Below the pieces are notes generated by a model. It ran no database searches. It worked only from the letters and a program-made list of their open reading frames with translations, and was not told where the DNA came from. 64,000 nt of DNA from Lysobacter capsici (GTDB lineage Bacteria; Pseudomonadota; Gammaproteobacteria; Xanthomonadales; Xanthomonadaceae): assembly GCF_014779555.2 (NCBI RefSeq), contig NZ_CP094357.1, positions 1,736,001 to 1,800,000 on the forward strand, given 5' to 3'. Below are positions 52,961-60,253 of the stretch, piece by piece; position 1 is the stretch's first letter, and every line of letters starts with the position of its first letter. Position numbers and translations under genes: made by a program.

Positions 52961-53843
52961 CGACGCCGCCAGAAGTGATCGTGATGCCTGTACACCAGGA
53001 CGCTTCGGTGCGATCGATGACGAGTCCGGACGCCGGCGACGTGATCTCGACGCGCTGCACGCCTTCGGAGTGCAGTACGGAGTAGATGCCTGACAGGGGA
53101 ACGTCCCGCCCGATTCGGTGTGATTCCTGGACGTAACGCTCCAGTCGGCGTTTGGATTCGGCGAGGACCAAAGCGGAATCGGGACCGGCGTAGGTGTACA
53201 CCGTCGCTTCCACGGCATAGCGCACGATGGTGGCCGCGCGCACGGTCACGTGATCGGTGAGCGGGCGTACCGAGTCATCGGACAGCTTGGCGGCCACCGC
53301 GGCGACCAGGGCGGCATCGGCAGTGCCGTCGTTCTCGCGCGCCAGAACGGTCACAACGACCTCGCCGGGGGAAGGACTCGTAGCCGACGCATCCAACACG
53401 CTCGCGTGGGCGCTGAGTGCGTGGAAAATGTACGCGCCTTCCGGTCCGGCCACGCTGAGACTTTCCGGCGAAAGCTGTGCGCGGCGCCGGAACTCCAAAT
53501 CGCTTTCCATCGTCGGCGGGATGGATTGCGCCGGATTGCCCGGATCGAGCACTTTTCGCGTTACACCGAAGCCGAACGCCAACTGGTCCAGATCAGATCC
53601 TGCCGCGTAGGCCAGCATTACGGCCCGACAGCCTTCATTCGCTCGCTGCCGGACTTTCACTTCGCGGTACGCAAGCACCTGCAGCGCCTTGTAGATGGGA
53701 TCGGCTTCGGTGAACGCGCTGAACTCTGGCGCGAAGCGGCGGAAGTCTGCGAGGATCTGCGCCAGCACGACTTCGTAGTCGATCTGTTCGACAATGGCGG
53801 GCGCGGGCAACCGCGAGAGATCGACGGCGGTAAAGGTGGACAT
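52953..53843 (-). CDS. J: baseplate assembly protein gpJ
   Basis: This 296-residue baseplate J-like protein starts FTAVDLSRLPAPAIVEQIDY and has FTEADPIYKALQVLAYREVK and AYAAGSDLDQLAFGFGVTR. It is the first gene of the J-I-H-Hint cluster, with a late promoter element upstream. Confidence 0.94.
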   Translation of the reverse strand: MSTFTAVDLSRLPAPAIVEQIDYEVVLAQILADFRRFAPEFSAFTEADPIYKALQVLAYREVKVRQRANEGCRAVMLAYAAGSDLDQLAFGFGVTRKVLDPGNPAQSIPPTMESDLEFRRRAQLSPESLSVAGPEGAYIFHALSAHASVLDASATSPSPGEVVVTVLARENDGTADAALVAAVAAKLSDDSVRPLTDHVTVRAATIVRYAVEATVYTYAGPDSALVLAESKRRLERYVQESHRIGRDVPLSGIYSVLHSEGVQRVEITSPASGLVIDRTEASWCTGITITSGGVDE

Positions 53844-53909
53844 GGCGTGGCCGGGCGCGGGTTGATTTCAGAGTCGCCGCGCCGGCCTGATGCAACAACG
53901 CAGTCGCGT

Positions 53910-53928
53910 TGTAGGAGCGATTTCTACA
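53910..53928 (-). promoter_or_regulatory. candidate Ogr-type late promoter element (pJ)
   Basis: TGTAG-N9-CTACA is a perfect 5-bp inverted repeat (TGT-N13-ACA), 67-85 bp upstream of gene J, in the 104-bp gap between S and J. Confidence 0.55.
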
Positions 53929-53947
53929 TTCGCCCTCGTTGCTCGCG

Positions 53948-54394
53948 CTATCGCGTGAGGTGTTCGACTAGCAGATCGCGGATCGCCTGGCGCTCTGCCT
54001 CGGTGAATCCCAGCAGTTGACGGCGCTCATAGCGCACGGATGGACCATCACGGTCTACGCGATCGGTCAGGCCTTCTTGGTGGACGCGGGCGATGCGGGC
54101 GACGCGCCCAAGAAAGCCGACCGCTGCGCCGCGTTCGCTGGCCTCGATCTTCAGATAGCGCGCTTGCGTTATGCGCTGGAACATCGCGGCCTTACGTCGC
54201 TTGATCTTGCCTGCCTCGTCGCGTTTGCGGGGCGCGTATGCGCTACCGTCCGGGTTCCGTTGATCACGAATACGCTGAATTTGACCGCGGCGCAGCTCGC
54301 CGCCAATAGTCCGGGCGAGTGCGCGACGTTGGGATGGTTCCAGCTTGGCGAGCAGCGGCGCGACCCACGCTTCCAATTGCTGCAGCTCGTCCAT
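53948..54394 (-). CDS. S: tail completion protein gpS
   Basis: This 148-residue phage virion morphogenesis family protein contains LEAWVAPLLAKLEPSQRRAL, YAPRKRDEAGKIKRRKAAMF and GRVARIARVHQEGLTDRV, matching P2 gpS. ATG 54394 starts the conserved part. It is followed by the J promoter region. Confidence 0.92.
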   Translation of the reverse strand: MDELQQLEAWVAPLLAKLEPSQRRALARTIGGELRRGQIQRIRDQRNPDGSAYAPRKRDEAGKIKRRKAAMFQRITQARYLKIEASERGAAVGFLGRVARIARVHQEGLTDRVDRDGPSVRYERRQLLGFTEAERQAIRDLLVEHLTR

Positions 54395-54396
54395 GA

Positions 54397-54885
54397 TCAG
54401 CCCGCTGCAGCGTCCGGCGCGTCCCAACCGCCGATCCATTCGCCCTGCAGGTACACATCCCAGCGACCGCCGGGAAGTGTGGACTCGATCTCGGGCTCGG
54501 GGTAATGCTCCACCTTGTACCCGCCGCCTTGCTGCTTATGCACGCCGACGCGCTCGGTCAGCGGCAGCCTGATTTCCAGGTCTACCTTGTCGTTCGCCAG
54601 CAGCTCGGCCTCAAACGCGATGCCGTCGCGAAGCGAAGGATTGGCCAGCAGCTCGGATTGATTGCGCGCCAGCCACACAAGCAGCGGGACCATGACCGCG
54701 TCAGGGTGGCCGCCGAAGTCGGTGATGATCAGGTGCAGCGTATACCGATACTCAAACGACAGACCCGGCGCGAGCGTGGCCGCTAAACCGCCCTCTTTGA
54801 TAAACAGCAGCATTCGGTCCGGGTCGCGCTTGAGTTCCGGTATCGCCGCGGTGAGCTGCGCTCGCAGGCTCTCCGGCTTGATCAC
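54397..54885 (-). CDS. R: tail completion protein gpR
   Basis: This 162-residue P2 gpR family protein contains IKPESLRAQLTAAIPELKRD at the start and TLHLIITDFGGHPDAVMVPL. GTG 54885 overlaps the Rz stop (GTGA) and is preferred. Confidence 0.9.
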   Translation of the reverse strand: MIKPESLRAQLTAAIPELKRDPDRMLLFIKEGGLAATLAPGLSFEYRYTLHLIITDFGGHPDAVMVPLLVWLARNQSELLANPSLRDGIAFEAELLANDKVDLEIRLPLTERVGVHKQQGGGYKVEHYPEPEIESTLPGGRWDVYLQGEWIGGWDAPDAAAG

Positions 54886-55400
54886 GGCGATTCGCTCGTC
54901 GGAAGTGAATTGATGTAGTCCTGCAGGCCGATCATTTGCTCTCGGATTGTGTGACACGTGGTGTAGTTGCCCGCGACGGTGTCGGCGACGGCAGAGAGCG
55001 TAAGGCCGGCGGCGGGCGCATCAGGATCTCCGGCGCTGGCGTCCGGGGCCGTATTTGCGGCGGCGGCGTCGTGGATGCGCACGAAGCCAGCAGGAACAAC
55101 GCAAGCGGCATCAGCTTTTGCGGTGACATAAACCGGGATCTCCTTGGTGATGGTGGCGCCGGTGAGGTGAACCGTCTGCACGCGGTCGACGTATTGGGTC
55201 ACGATGCGAACATTGGCTCGCGCCGCGTCGCGTTCGATGCGAGCGGTATCGCGTTCGACCGTTGCTACGGCGTACCGCGCCTTTGCGTCGTCGGTGTCGC
55301 GCTGCGCCGCGGCGATTCGGCTTTGCTGGTAGGCGGCGCCGAAGGCGATGGCCGCGAGTAGCGCGACCATGAGAAGCGCGAGGATGGCGCGGGCCGACAT
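54882..55400 (-). CDS. Rz: Rz-like inner-membrane spanin
   Basis: This 172-residue protein has one N-terminal transmembrane helix (ILALLMVALLAAIAFGAAY) and a coiled-coil-like periplasmic part (RDTDDAKARYAVATVERDTA). It works with the nested Rz1 lipoprotein to fuse inner and outer membranes at lysis. It overlaps the endolysin gene by one base. Confidence 0.88.
   Translation of the reverse strand: MSARAILALLMVALLAAIAFGAAYQQSRIAAAQRDTDDAKARYAVATVERDTARIERDAARANVRIVTQYVDRVQTVHLTGATITKEIPVYVTAKADAACVVPAGFVRIHDAAAANTAPDASAGDPDAPAAGLTLSAVADTVAGNYTTCHTIREQMIGLQDYINSLPTSESP
54932..55129 (-). CDS. Rz1: Rz1-like outer-membrane spanin, nested in Rz
   Basis: This 65-residue proline-rich lipoprotein lies entirely within Rz in another frame. 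The signal is MSPQKLMPLALFLLASC (lipobox LASC), followed by TTPPPQIRPRTPAP, the hallmark of Rz1. Confidence 0.88.
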   Translation of the reverse strand: MSPQKLMPLALFLLASCASTTPPPQIRPRTPAPEILMRPPPALRSLPSPTPSRATTPRVTQSESK

Positions 55401-56041
55401 CAGCTCACCCCCAGAATGGACAGGGCGCGGCGGGTGCGGTCGATGCGGTCCTGCAGGCCTTCCGGCGTGCGCTTCGACGTGGCCGAGCCCAGGTTGATCT
55501 TCCGGCTGACCGCGAGGATGTCGCCAGCGTCCGCTAGCGCGTTCAGCCCGTTATCCTGCCAGTACGCGGCTGCGGCCATCGCGCCGACATCGACGTCGAG
55601 CAGGAGCGCCGGCTGCTCCTCCAGCGGCTGGCCGATCAGCAGGCCCGCACGGCGATAGTTGTCGCGCCCGGTAACCTGGATCGGGCCGCGGCCGCGGAAC
55701 CGGTAGCCGTCGCCGCTGGCGACGTTGCCGTTACCGTTGCGACCGGCGTAGACCTGGTTGCCCAGCTTCTCCGGTTGGCGCAGGTACTGGCTGGCGGCGT
55801 CGGGCGGCAGTCGATGCCCGAACACTTGCAGCAGTCGCGGCAGGCTGCTGTAGCTGAGGTTTTCTTCCGTCCGCGAAAGGCTGAGGCTTTCGTGTCCGAG
55901 CTCCGCGACGAAGTGCGCGATGCGCCGCGGCGTGCTGATGCTGAACTTGCGCATGGCAGCGCTCAACGCGGGATGCCAGCGGTTGGCGCGCACACTCGGG
56001 CAGCGCATGGCTTGTTGCAGTTGTTCTGCGGTGAGCATCAT
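55400..56041 (-). CDS. GH19 endolysin
   Basis: This 213-residue glycoside hydrolase family 19 (chitinase-like muramidase) has catalytic Glu residues in HFVAELGHESLSLSRTEEN and the conserved GRGPIQVTGRDNYRRAG. There is no signal peptide, so it needs a holin. ATG 56041 or 56038 can serve; they overlap the holin stop. Confidence 0.93.
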   Translation of the reverse strand: MMLTAEQLQQAMRCPSVRANRWHPALSAAMRKFSISTPRRIAHFVAELGHESLSLSRTEENLSYSSLPRLLQVFGHRLPPDAASQYLRQPEKLGNQVYAGRNGNGNVASGDGYRFRGRGPIQVTGRDNYRRAGLLIGQPLEEQPALLLDVDVGAMAAAAYWQDNGLNALADAGDILAVSRKINLGSATSKRTPEGLQDRIDRTRRALSILGVS

Positions 56042-56313
56042 TCGACCCTCAGAATGCGCGCGACGTTGCCGCGGGCGCGGTAGGTAAGGACTGCGAGTAC
56101 AGCCAGGACGCCCAACTGCCAGGGGCTTGCGTGGGCAGAGGCGCCCGCCAGCGTGATGTGGATGGCTTGCCCGCCGGTGCAGACGATGAGCAGCCATGCG
56201 CACAAGCCAACACCAACGCGGTGGGAAGCGTCCGGCCCGCGCTGGTAGGTGATCAAGCGGGCGCAGATGGCGACGCAGGCGATCAGCGTCAGGGCGGTAA
56301 CAAGGCTATGCAT
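56038..56313 (-). CDS. phage holin-like membrane protein
   Basis: This 91-residue protein has three hydrophobic segments (LVTALTLIACVAICARLI, VGLCAWLLIVCTGGQAIHI, QLGVLAVLAVLTY) and a basic tail. Its position before the endolysin and its length fit a class I holin or antiholin. It overlaps the next membrane protein gene by eight bases. Confidence 0.8.
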   Translation of the reverse strand: MHSLVTALTLIACVAICARLITYQRGPDASHRVGVGLCAWLLIVCTGGQAIHITLAGASAHASPWQLGVLAVLAVLTYRARGNVARILRVE

Positions 56314-56662
56314 TCGGCGGCCCTCCGCGGCGCAACCAGTTCAGGTCGAAGGCGCGGCTCTTTTCGATCAGCGTCAGCGTGATCGTGATGGCGACGGCCG
56401 ACGCCACGAAAGCGGCCACGCCAGTGGAACGAATCGGGATCCACCGGACGATCTCGATGCCGGATTGATAGCCGGCCACAACGCTGACCAGCAGATAGAC
56501 GAGTCGCTGCCAGGTCGGCAGCGATTTCGCGGACACCACGAAAAGGGTCGCGCCGGCGAAGGCGCCGATCAGTGCATCGCCGTCGATGCCCGGCCACATC
56601 GCGGCAAGGCCCACTCCTGCGGTGAGCCCGCCGGCCGTGGAAAGGGAAGTCGGTTCGGCCAT
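56306..56662 (-). CDS. putative second holin
   Basis: This 118-residue protein has three or so hydrophobic helices (GGLTAGVGLAAMW, ALIGAFAGATLFVVS, GVAAFVASAVAITITLTLI) and a charged C-terminus. It resembles the putative holins of xanthomonad P2-like prophages. With the 91-residue neighbour it may form a holin/antiholin pair. Confidence 0.78.
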   Translation of the reverse strand: MAEPTSLSTAGGLTAGVGLAAMWPGIDGDALIGAFAGATLFVVSAKSLPTWQRLVYLLVSVVAGYQSGIEIVRWIPIRSTGVAAFVASAVAITITLTLIEKSRAFDLNWLRRGGPPNA

Positions 56663-56667
56663 CAGGT

Positions 56668-56883
56668 TCAGTCCCAGAGTTGGACCAGCGGCCGAACTGC
56701 GGCCGCGGTGGTGGAAGGGGTGAGTTCGGGAAGATCGACAGGCGTACCGTGCGGAAGGATGGCGCCGAGCTGGCACAAGCCCGGATTGAGCTCCAATGCC
56801 ATCTCCAGCAGGCCCACGGTCCGGCCGAGGTGTCGCCAGCACAGCAGGTCAAGCGTGTCGCCTTGGCGCGCGTAGACGCGCAT
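56668..56883 (-). CDS. X: tail protein gpX
   Basis: This 71-residue LysM-like P2 gpX protein reads VYARQGDTLDLLCWRHLGRT and ends LPELTPSTTAAAVRPLVQLW. It lies directly before the lysis genes, as in P2. Confidence 0.93.
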   Translation of the reverse strand: MRVYARQGDTLDLLCWRHLGRTVGLLEMALELNPGLCQLGAILPHGTPVDLPELTPSTTAAAVRPLVQLWD

Positions 56884-57347
56884 CAGATCAGCTCCACAGT
56901 GATGCGCGAGGCTCCCAGAAAGTCGCGCACCGCAAAGCGCAGATCCCGACGCAGCTCGTCGATGCTCGGCGTCAGATCGTCGGCACGTTTATCGCCTGCG
57001 GCCGCGGTGTCGTAGGAGCGATACCGTTGGGCCAGCTCGGCAGCCGTCCCACAAGCGATGGCTCGCAGGTATAGCTGAGCGAGACGGGACACGCCGTCGA
57101 TGTGCTCGGAAGGCACGTCGTTGAGCTTTTCGAATCCCGCGTTCTGCTGCTGCGCCCGCCACTTCGCCAGATCGGCGTTGACTTCCAGCGCCACGGCGAC
57201 GATGGTCGAGCGCAGACGATCGGGCGCGACGGCGCCATCGATGCGCATGGCGGCGCGCAACGCGATCGGATCGATCGATGGCCAGAACTCGCTGTTCGCA
57301 ATGACCGCTTCGTCTCCAGCGTTTCCGTTTGCGATGAATCCGCTCAT
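56883..57347 (-). CDS. L: head completion protein gpL
   Basis: This 154-residue P2 gpL family protein contains FWPSIDPIALRAAMRIDGAV and VSRLAQLYLRAIACGTAAEL. It overlaps X by one base. Confidence 0.92.
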   Translation of the reverse strand: MSGFIANGNAGDEAVIANSEFWPSIDPIALRAAMRIDGAVAPDRLRSTIVAVALEVNADLAKWRAQQQNAGFEKLNDVPSEHIDGVSRLAQLYLRAIACGTAAELAQRYRSYDTAAAGDKRADDLTPSIDELRRDLRFAVRDFLGASRITVELI

Positions 57348-57444
57348 GACAGGATCTCAGGTCGCCGGTGGTCGGGGCGTCACCGCATCGGAGAGAGTGA
57401 TGCGGATCAGCCCCGAGCCGGCGGGGTTGCGTGGGGACGCTCGG

Positions 57445-58164
57445 TTAGCTGCTCGCGCCGGCATCCGCCGGCGGCGCAGCGTGTTTCTTCAAGAAGCGCT
57501 CGGCGCGCTCCAGATCCTTCTTGCCGCCGCAGCTGCTGTGCAGGTCGATCGCTCGCTTGAGGTTGTCGACGCCGGCCTGGACGTCGGCCCCGGGCGGCAC
57601 GGAGTCGTCGGTGACTCCGTTCAGCAGTGCCCGACCCAGCGCCAGATGGAGCTTGGCGCGCACTTCGTCGGGCATATCCTCGGTAGCCGTCAGCGCGGCG
57701 GCGTGGGCGAGGATGCCGGCGTCGAACAACTCGCCGACCTTTTGCGCCTTCAGCGCGGCTTCCGCGATTTCCTCGGCCACGAGGCAACCGGTGGTGCGTT
57801 CGAAGCGATCGGGCATCGCCAGGCCGTGCCGCAGCACGTACTCGGCGACGGTGAGGGCTTCCTGAAAGGCGCCCACGTCGATGCACCACAGCATCGTCGT
57901 GGTAAGTACTTCATCCGGCGTGCCGTTGCCGGCCTCGATCACGCCGGCGACATAGGGGCCGTAGGCGGGCAGCATGTCGCGTTTGAGTTCGGCCTTGGCC
58001 TGTGCGGACTGGACCTGCTTTAGCCGCAGACGATCAGACTGCAATTGGGCCATGTGCTGCTCATAGGCGGTGGCGCCGGCCATCAGCTCGTTGGAGCCTC
58101 GGCTGGCGGCCTCCTTGGCCGCCAGTGCCTGGACGTAGTGATTCTTAGCAGGGCTGTGCGCCAT
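57445..58164 (-). CDS. M: terminase small subunit gpM
   Basis: This 239-residue P2 gpM-type endonuclease subunit contains LKRDMLPAYGPYVAGVIEAG, VLTTTMLWCIDVGAFQEALT and HGLAMPDRFERTTGCLVAEE. ATG 58164 starts MAHSPAKNHY. A 97-bp gene-free gap follows to L. Confidence 0.93.
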   Translation of the reverse strand: MAHSPAKNHYVQALAAKEAASRGSNELMAGATAYEQHMAQLQSDRLRLKQVQSAQAKAELKRDMLPAYGPYVAGVIEAGNGTPDEVLTTTMLWCIDVGAFQEALTVAEYVLRHGLAMPDRFERTTGCLVAEEIAEAALKAQKVGELFDAGILAHAAALTATEDMPDEVRAKLHLALGRALLNGVTDDSVPPGADVQAGVDNLKRAIDLHSSCGGKKDLERAERFLKKHAAPPADAGASS

Positions 58165-58169
58165 GTCGG

Positions 58170-59186
58170 TCAGGCCTCGATCTCGATGTGCTCGACGACG
58201 CAGCCCAGGCCGAAATCCTCGACGACATACGCGTCGTTCGACGATTCGTAGTTGGCGATCTGATTCAGTTCGGGTTCTTCCTTCATGTAGCGGCGCCGAC
58301 CATTGATCTGCCAGTACAGCGACAGGTTCTTCAGCGTAGTGATCAGCAGAGTGCCGTCCGGGATGTACGGAACTTCCGCGAGCGGCAGACCGCCCGCGCG
58401 CTTCTGGGACAGGATGATGTCGGTTGCCAGCTTCTCGGTGGCCGGCTGGTCCTTGTTGACCATCGGAAAATACTTGTCGTGCACCAGCTCGCGGCCCAGC
58501 ACTACGATGAGGGCCGGATTCTTCTGGTGCCACGGATCGATCAGCGCGCTGACTGCGTCGTAAACGAGAGCGTCGAGGTTCTTGTAGTCCGCATTGACGC
58601 TGGAGCCGATGACGACTTTACCGGCGGTCTTGCCCGACGCGAGCACGCGAGCGTTGGCGTGGTCGCGGTACTGCTGCAGCCAGCCCTTGTTGACGTCCTG
58701 CAGCAACGGATTGGTTGCGCGGTTGGTCGTGGGCGCCACGCTGGTGCCGTTGAAGCCGATCATCAGGCGATCGAGCGCCTGCCGTTGCACGATCGCATCG
58801 CGCAGGCGGGCCTGGAAGTCGGGGAACTTGGCCCAGGCGTCGAGCGTCGCGTATTTGATCGCGGTGTCGAAGTCGGTCTGCACCGCCTGATACCCGGTGC
58901 CGTCGACCGCGGCGACGTTGCGCGGTTGGCGCTTCTGACCGGCGCTGGTGTCGGTTCGGCCGGCAACCGTGCCGGAGACGCCCAGGGCAACCTTCTCGCC
59001 CTGAAGTTCGTCGACGCCGACGACGTTGATCTTGCTCAGGAACTCGCTGGATTCCTGAATGCGGTTTTCCAGCTTCTGCTGGACAGTGGGCGCCACAGCG
59101 AACGTGACGGCGGTCGACTCGACTTCATTGAGCTGAGCGACCTGGGCGTTATAGGCGTTGAACTGGCGACGGGTAAGCGGGCGCAT
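58170..59186 (-). CDS. N: major capsid protein gpN
   Basis: This 338-residue P2-type capsid protein starts RPLTRRQFNAYNAQVAQLNE and has KYFPMVNKDQPATEKLATDI and GRRRYMKEEPELNQIANYES. It lies in the O-N-M order of P2. Confidence 0.96.
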   Translation of the reverse strand: MRPLTRRQFNAYNAQVAQLNEVESTAVTFAVAPTVQQKLENRIQESSEFLSKINVVGVDELQGEKVALGVSGTVAGRTDTSAGQKRQPRNVAAVDGTGYQAVQTDFDTAIKYATLDAWAKFPDFQARLRDAIVQRQALDRLMIGFNGTSVAPTTNRATNPLLQDVNKGWLQQYRDHANARVLASGKTAGKVVIGSSVNADYKNLDALVYDAVSALIDPWHQKNPALIVVLGRELVHDKYFPMVNKDQPATEKLATDIILSQKRAGGLPLAEVPYIPDGTLLITTLKNLSLYWQINGRRRYMKEEPELNQIANYESSNDAYVVEDFGLGCVVEHIEIEA

Positions 59187-59237
59187 TGCGTGCTCCGAGA
59201 AATTCGACTGGATGGGGCGGTGTTTGTTCTGGTGGGC

Positions 59238-60098
59238 TTAGCAGTCGGTGAGTTGCGCCGACCCGATGCCCGTGGCCGCGGGACGACCCGGCTGGCTGTG
59301 GTCGACAGTGGCGCCCAGTTGCGACTTCAGCGCGGTAAGGTCAGCACTCAGGCTCTGGACACGCGCCTTCAATTGCCCGTTCTCGCGCTCGATCTCGCCA
59401 AACCGTTGATCCTGCTGGCGCACGTGACTGGCCACGGCCGTGACGGCTTCGCCGACCGCGGCGAAGTCGGTGGGCGCAGTCGGCGGCGCGACCGGCTCTG
59501 CCGGCTTCTTGCCCAGCAGAGCCTCGACGCGCGAAAACAGCGCATCGACCAAGCTCGGCTTATCGTCGATCTCTTCGAATTCGATGTCCGACTCGATGGC
59601 TACGCTGAAGAAGTTGTCCGGCGATTGCTTGCGCGACTTCAGCGGGCTGGCGTCGGGATTTTTGGTGGCGAACTCGAACATCTCGGTGCCCAGGCTGGCC
59701 GGACTGTCGGTGACGCCGAGCCCGCGCAGATACGCTTTGCCAGAGCCGGCGAAGTTCGGATCCACTTCGATCGAGCTGTAGACCTTCTGCTTAGCCTTCG
59801 TCATGGACACGAACTCGGACGTGGGCTCGACCTGGGCGAACAGCGCCAAGCGATCCTTGCCGTCGATCTGCACGGTGTCGGTTTTCACCGACAACACGTC
59901 GCCCATGCAGCGGAAACCCCACTCGGGATTCATGCCGCGGATGTGCTCGATGAAGATGCGGGCGCCGTACTTTTGCGGGTCGTAAGAGCCCGCGATATCG
60001 GTGAGCCAGCTGCGCTCGATGGTGCGGCCATCGCAGGTGGCACCCTCGACCGCGACCCGGAAAAACTTCGAACGGAACTTTTTGACTTTCTCCGACAT
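59238..60098 (-). CDS. O: capsid scaffolding protease gpO
   Basis: This 286-residue P2 gpO protein contains KKFRSKFFRVAVEGATCDGR and KYGARIFIEHIRGMNPEWGF. The C-terminal part has a long coiled coil (FGEIERENGQLKARVQSLSA). It scaffolds the procapsid and carries the serine protease. Its 286 residues match P2 O (284). Confidence 0.95.
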   Translation of the reverse strand: MSEKVKKFRSKFFRVAVEGATCDGRTIERSWLTDIAGSYDPQKYGARIFIEHIRGMNPEWGFRCMGDVLSVKTDTVQIDGKDRLALFAQVEPTSEFVSMTKAKQKVYSSIEVDPNFAGSGKAYLRGLGVTDSPASLGTEMFEFATKNPDASPLKSRKQSPDNFFSVAIESDIEFEEIDDKPSLVDALFSRVEALLGKKPAEPVAPPTAPTDFAAVGEAVTAVASHVRQQDQRFGEIERENGQLKARVQSLSADLTALKSQLGATVDHSQPGRPAATGIGSAQLTDC

Positions 60099-60188
60099 GG
60101 TGTCCTCTGCGCGTTTGGGCAGGATGCGAGTGCATCGCTAGAGGCTTAATGGTCGGCACCGGCTGCAATAGCAGCAACGCGGGCAGCA

Positions 60189-60207
60189 TGTAGCTGCCGC
60201 GGATACA
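60189..60207. promoter_or_regulatory. candidate Ogr-type late promoter element (pO/pP)
   Basis: TGTAG-N9-ATACA (TGT-N13-ACA) lies in the 155-bp divergent gap, 47-65 bp upstream of P and 91-109 bp upstream of O. It may serve P mainly; no second copy was seen nearer O. Confidence 0.5.
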
Positions 60208-60253
60208 CGGGGAAAAACTGTTTGCCGGGTGGGCTGCTGGGCACGCTAGCTAC

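Noticed and set aside
56038-56662. Toxin-antitoxin pair
   Set aside because: Both small membrane proteins sit directly before the endolysin and the spanins, so holin/antiholin is the simpler reading.
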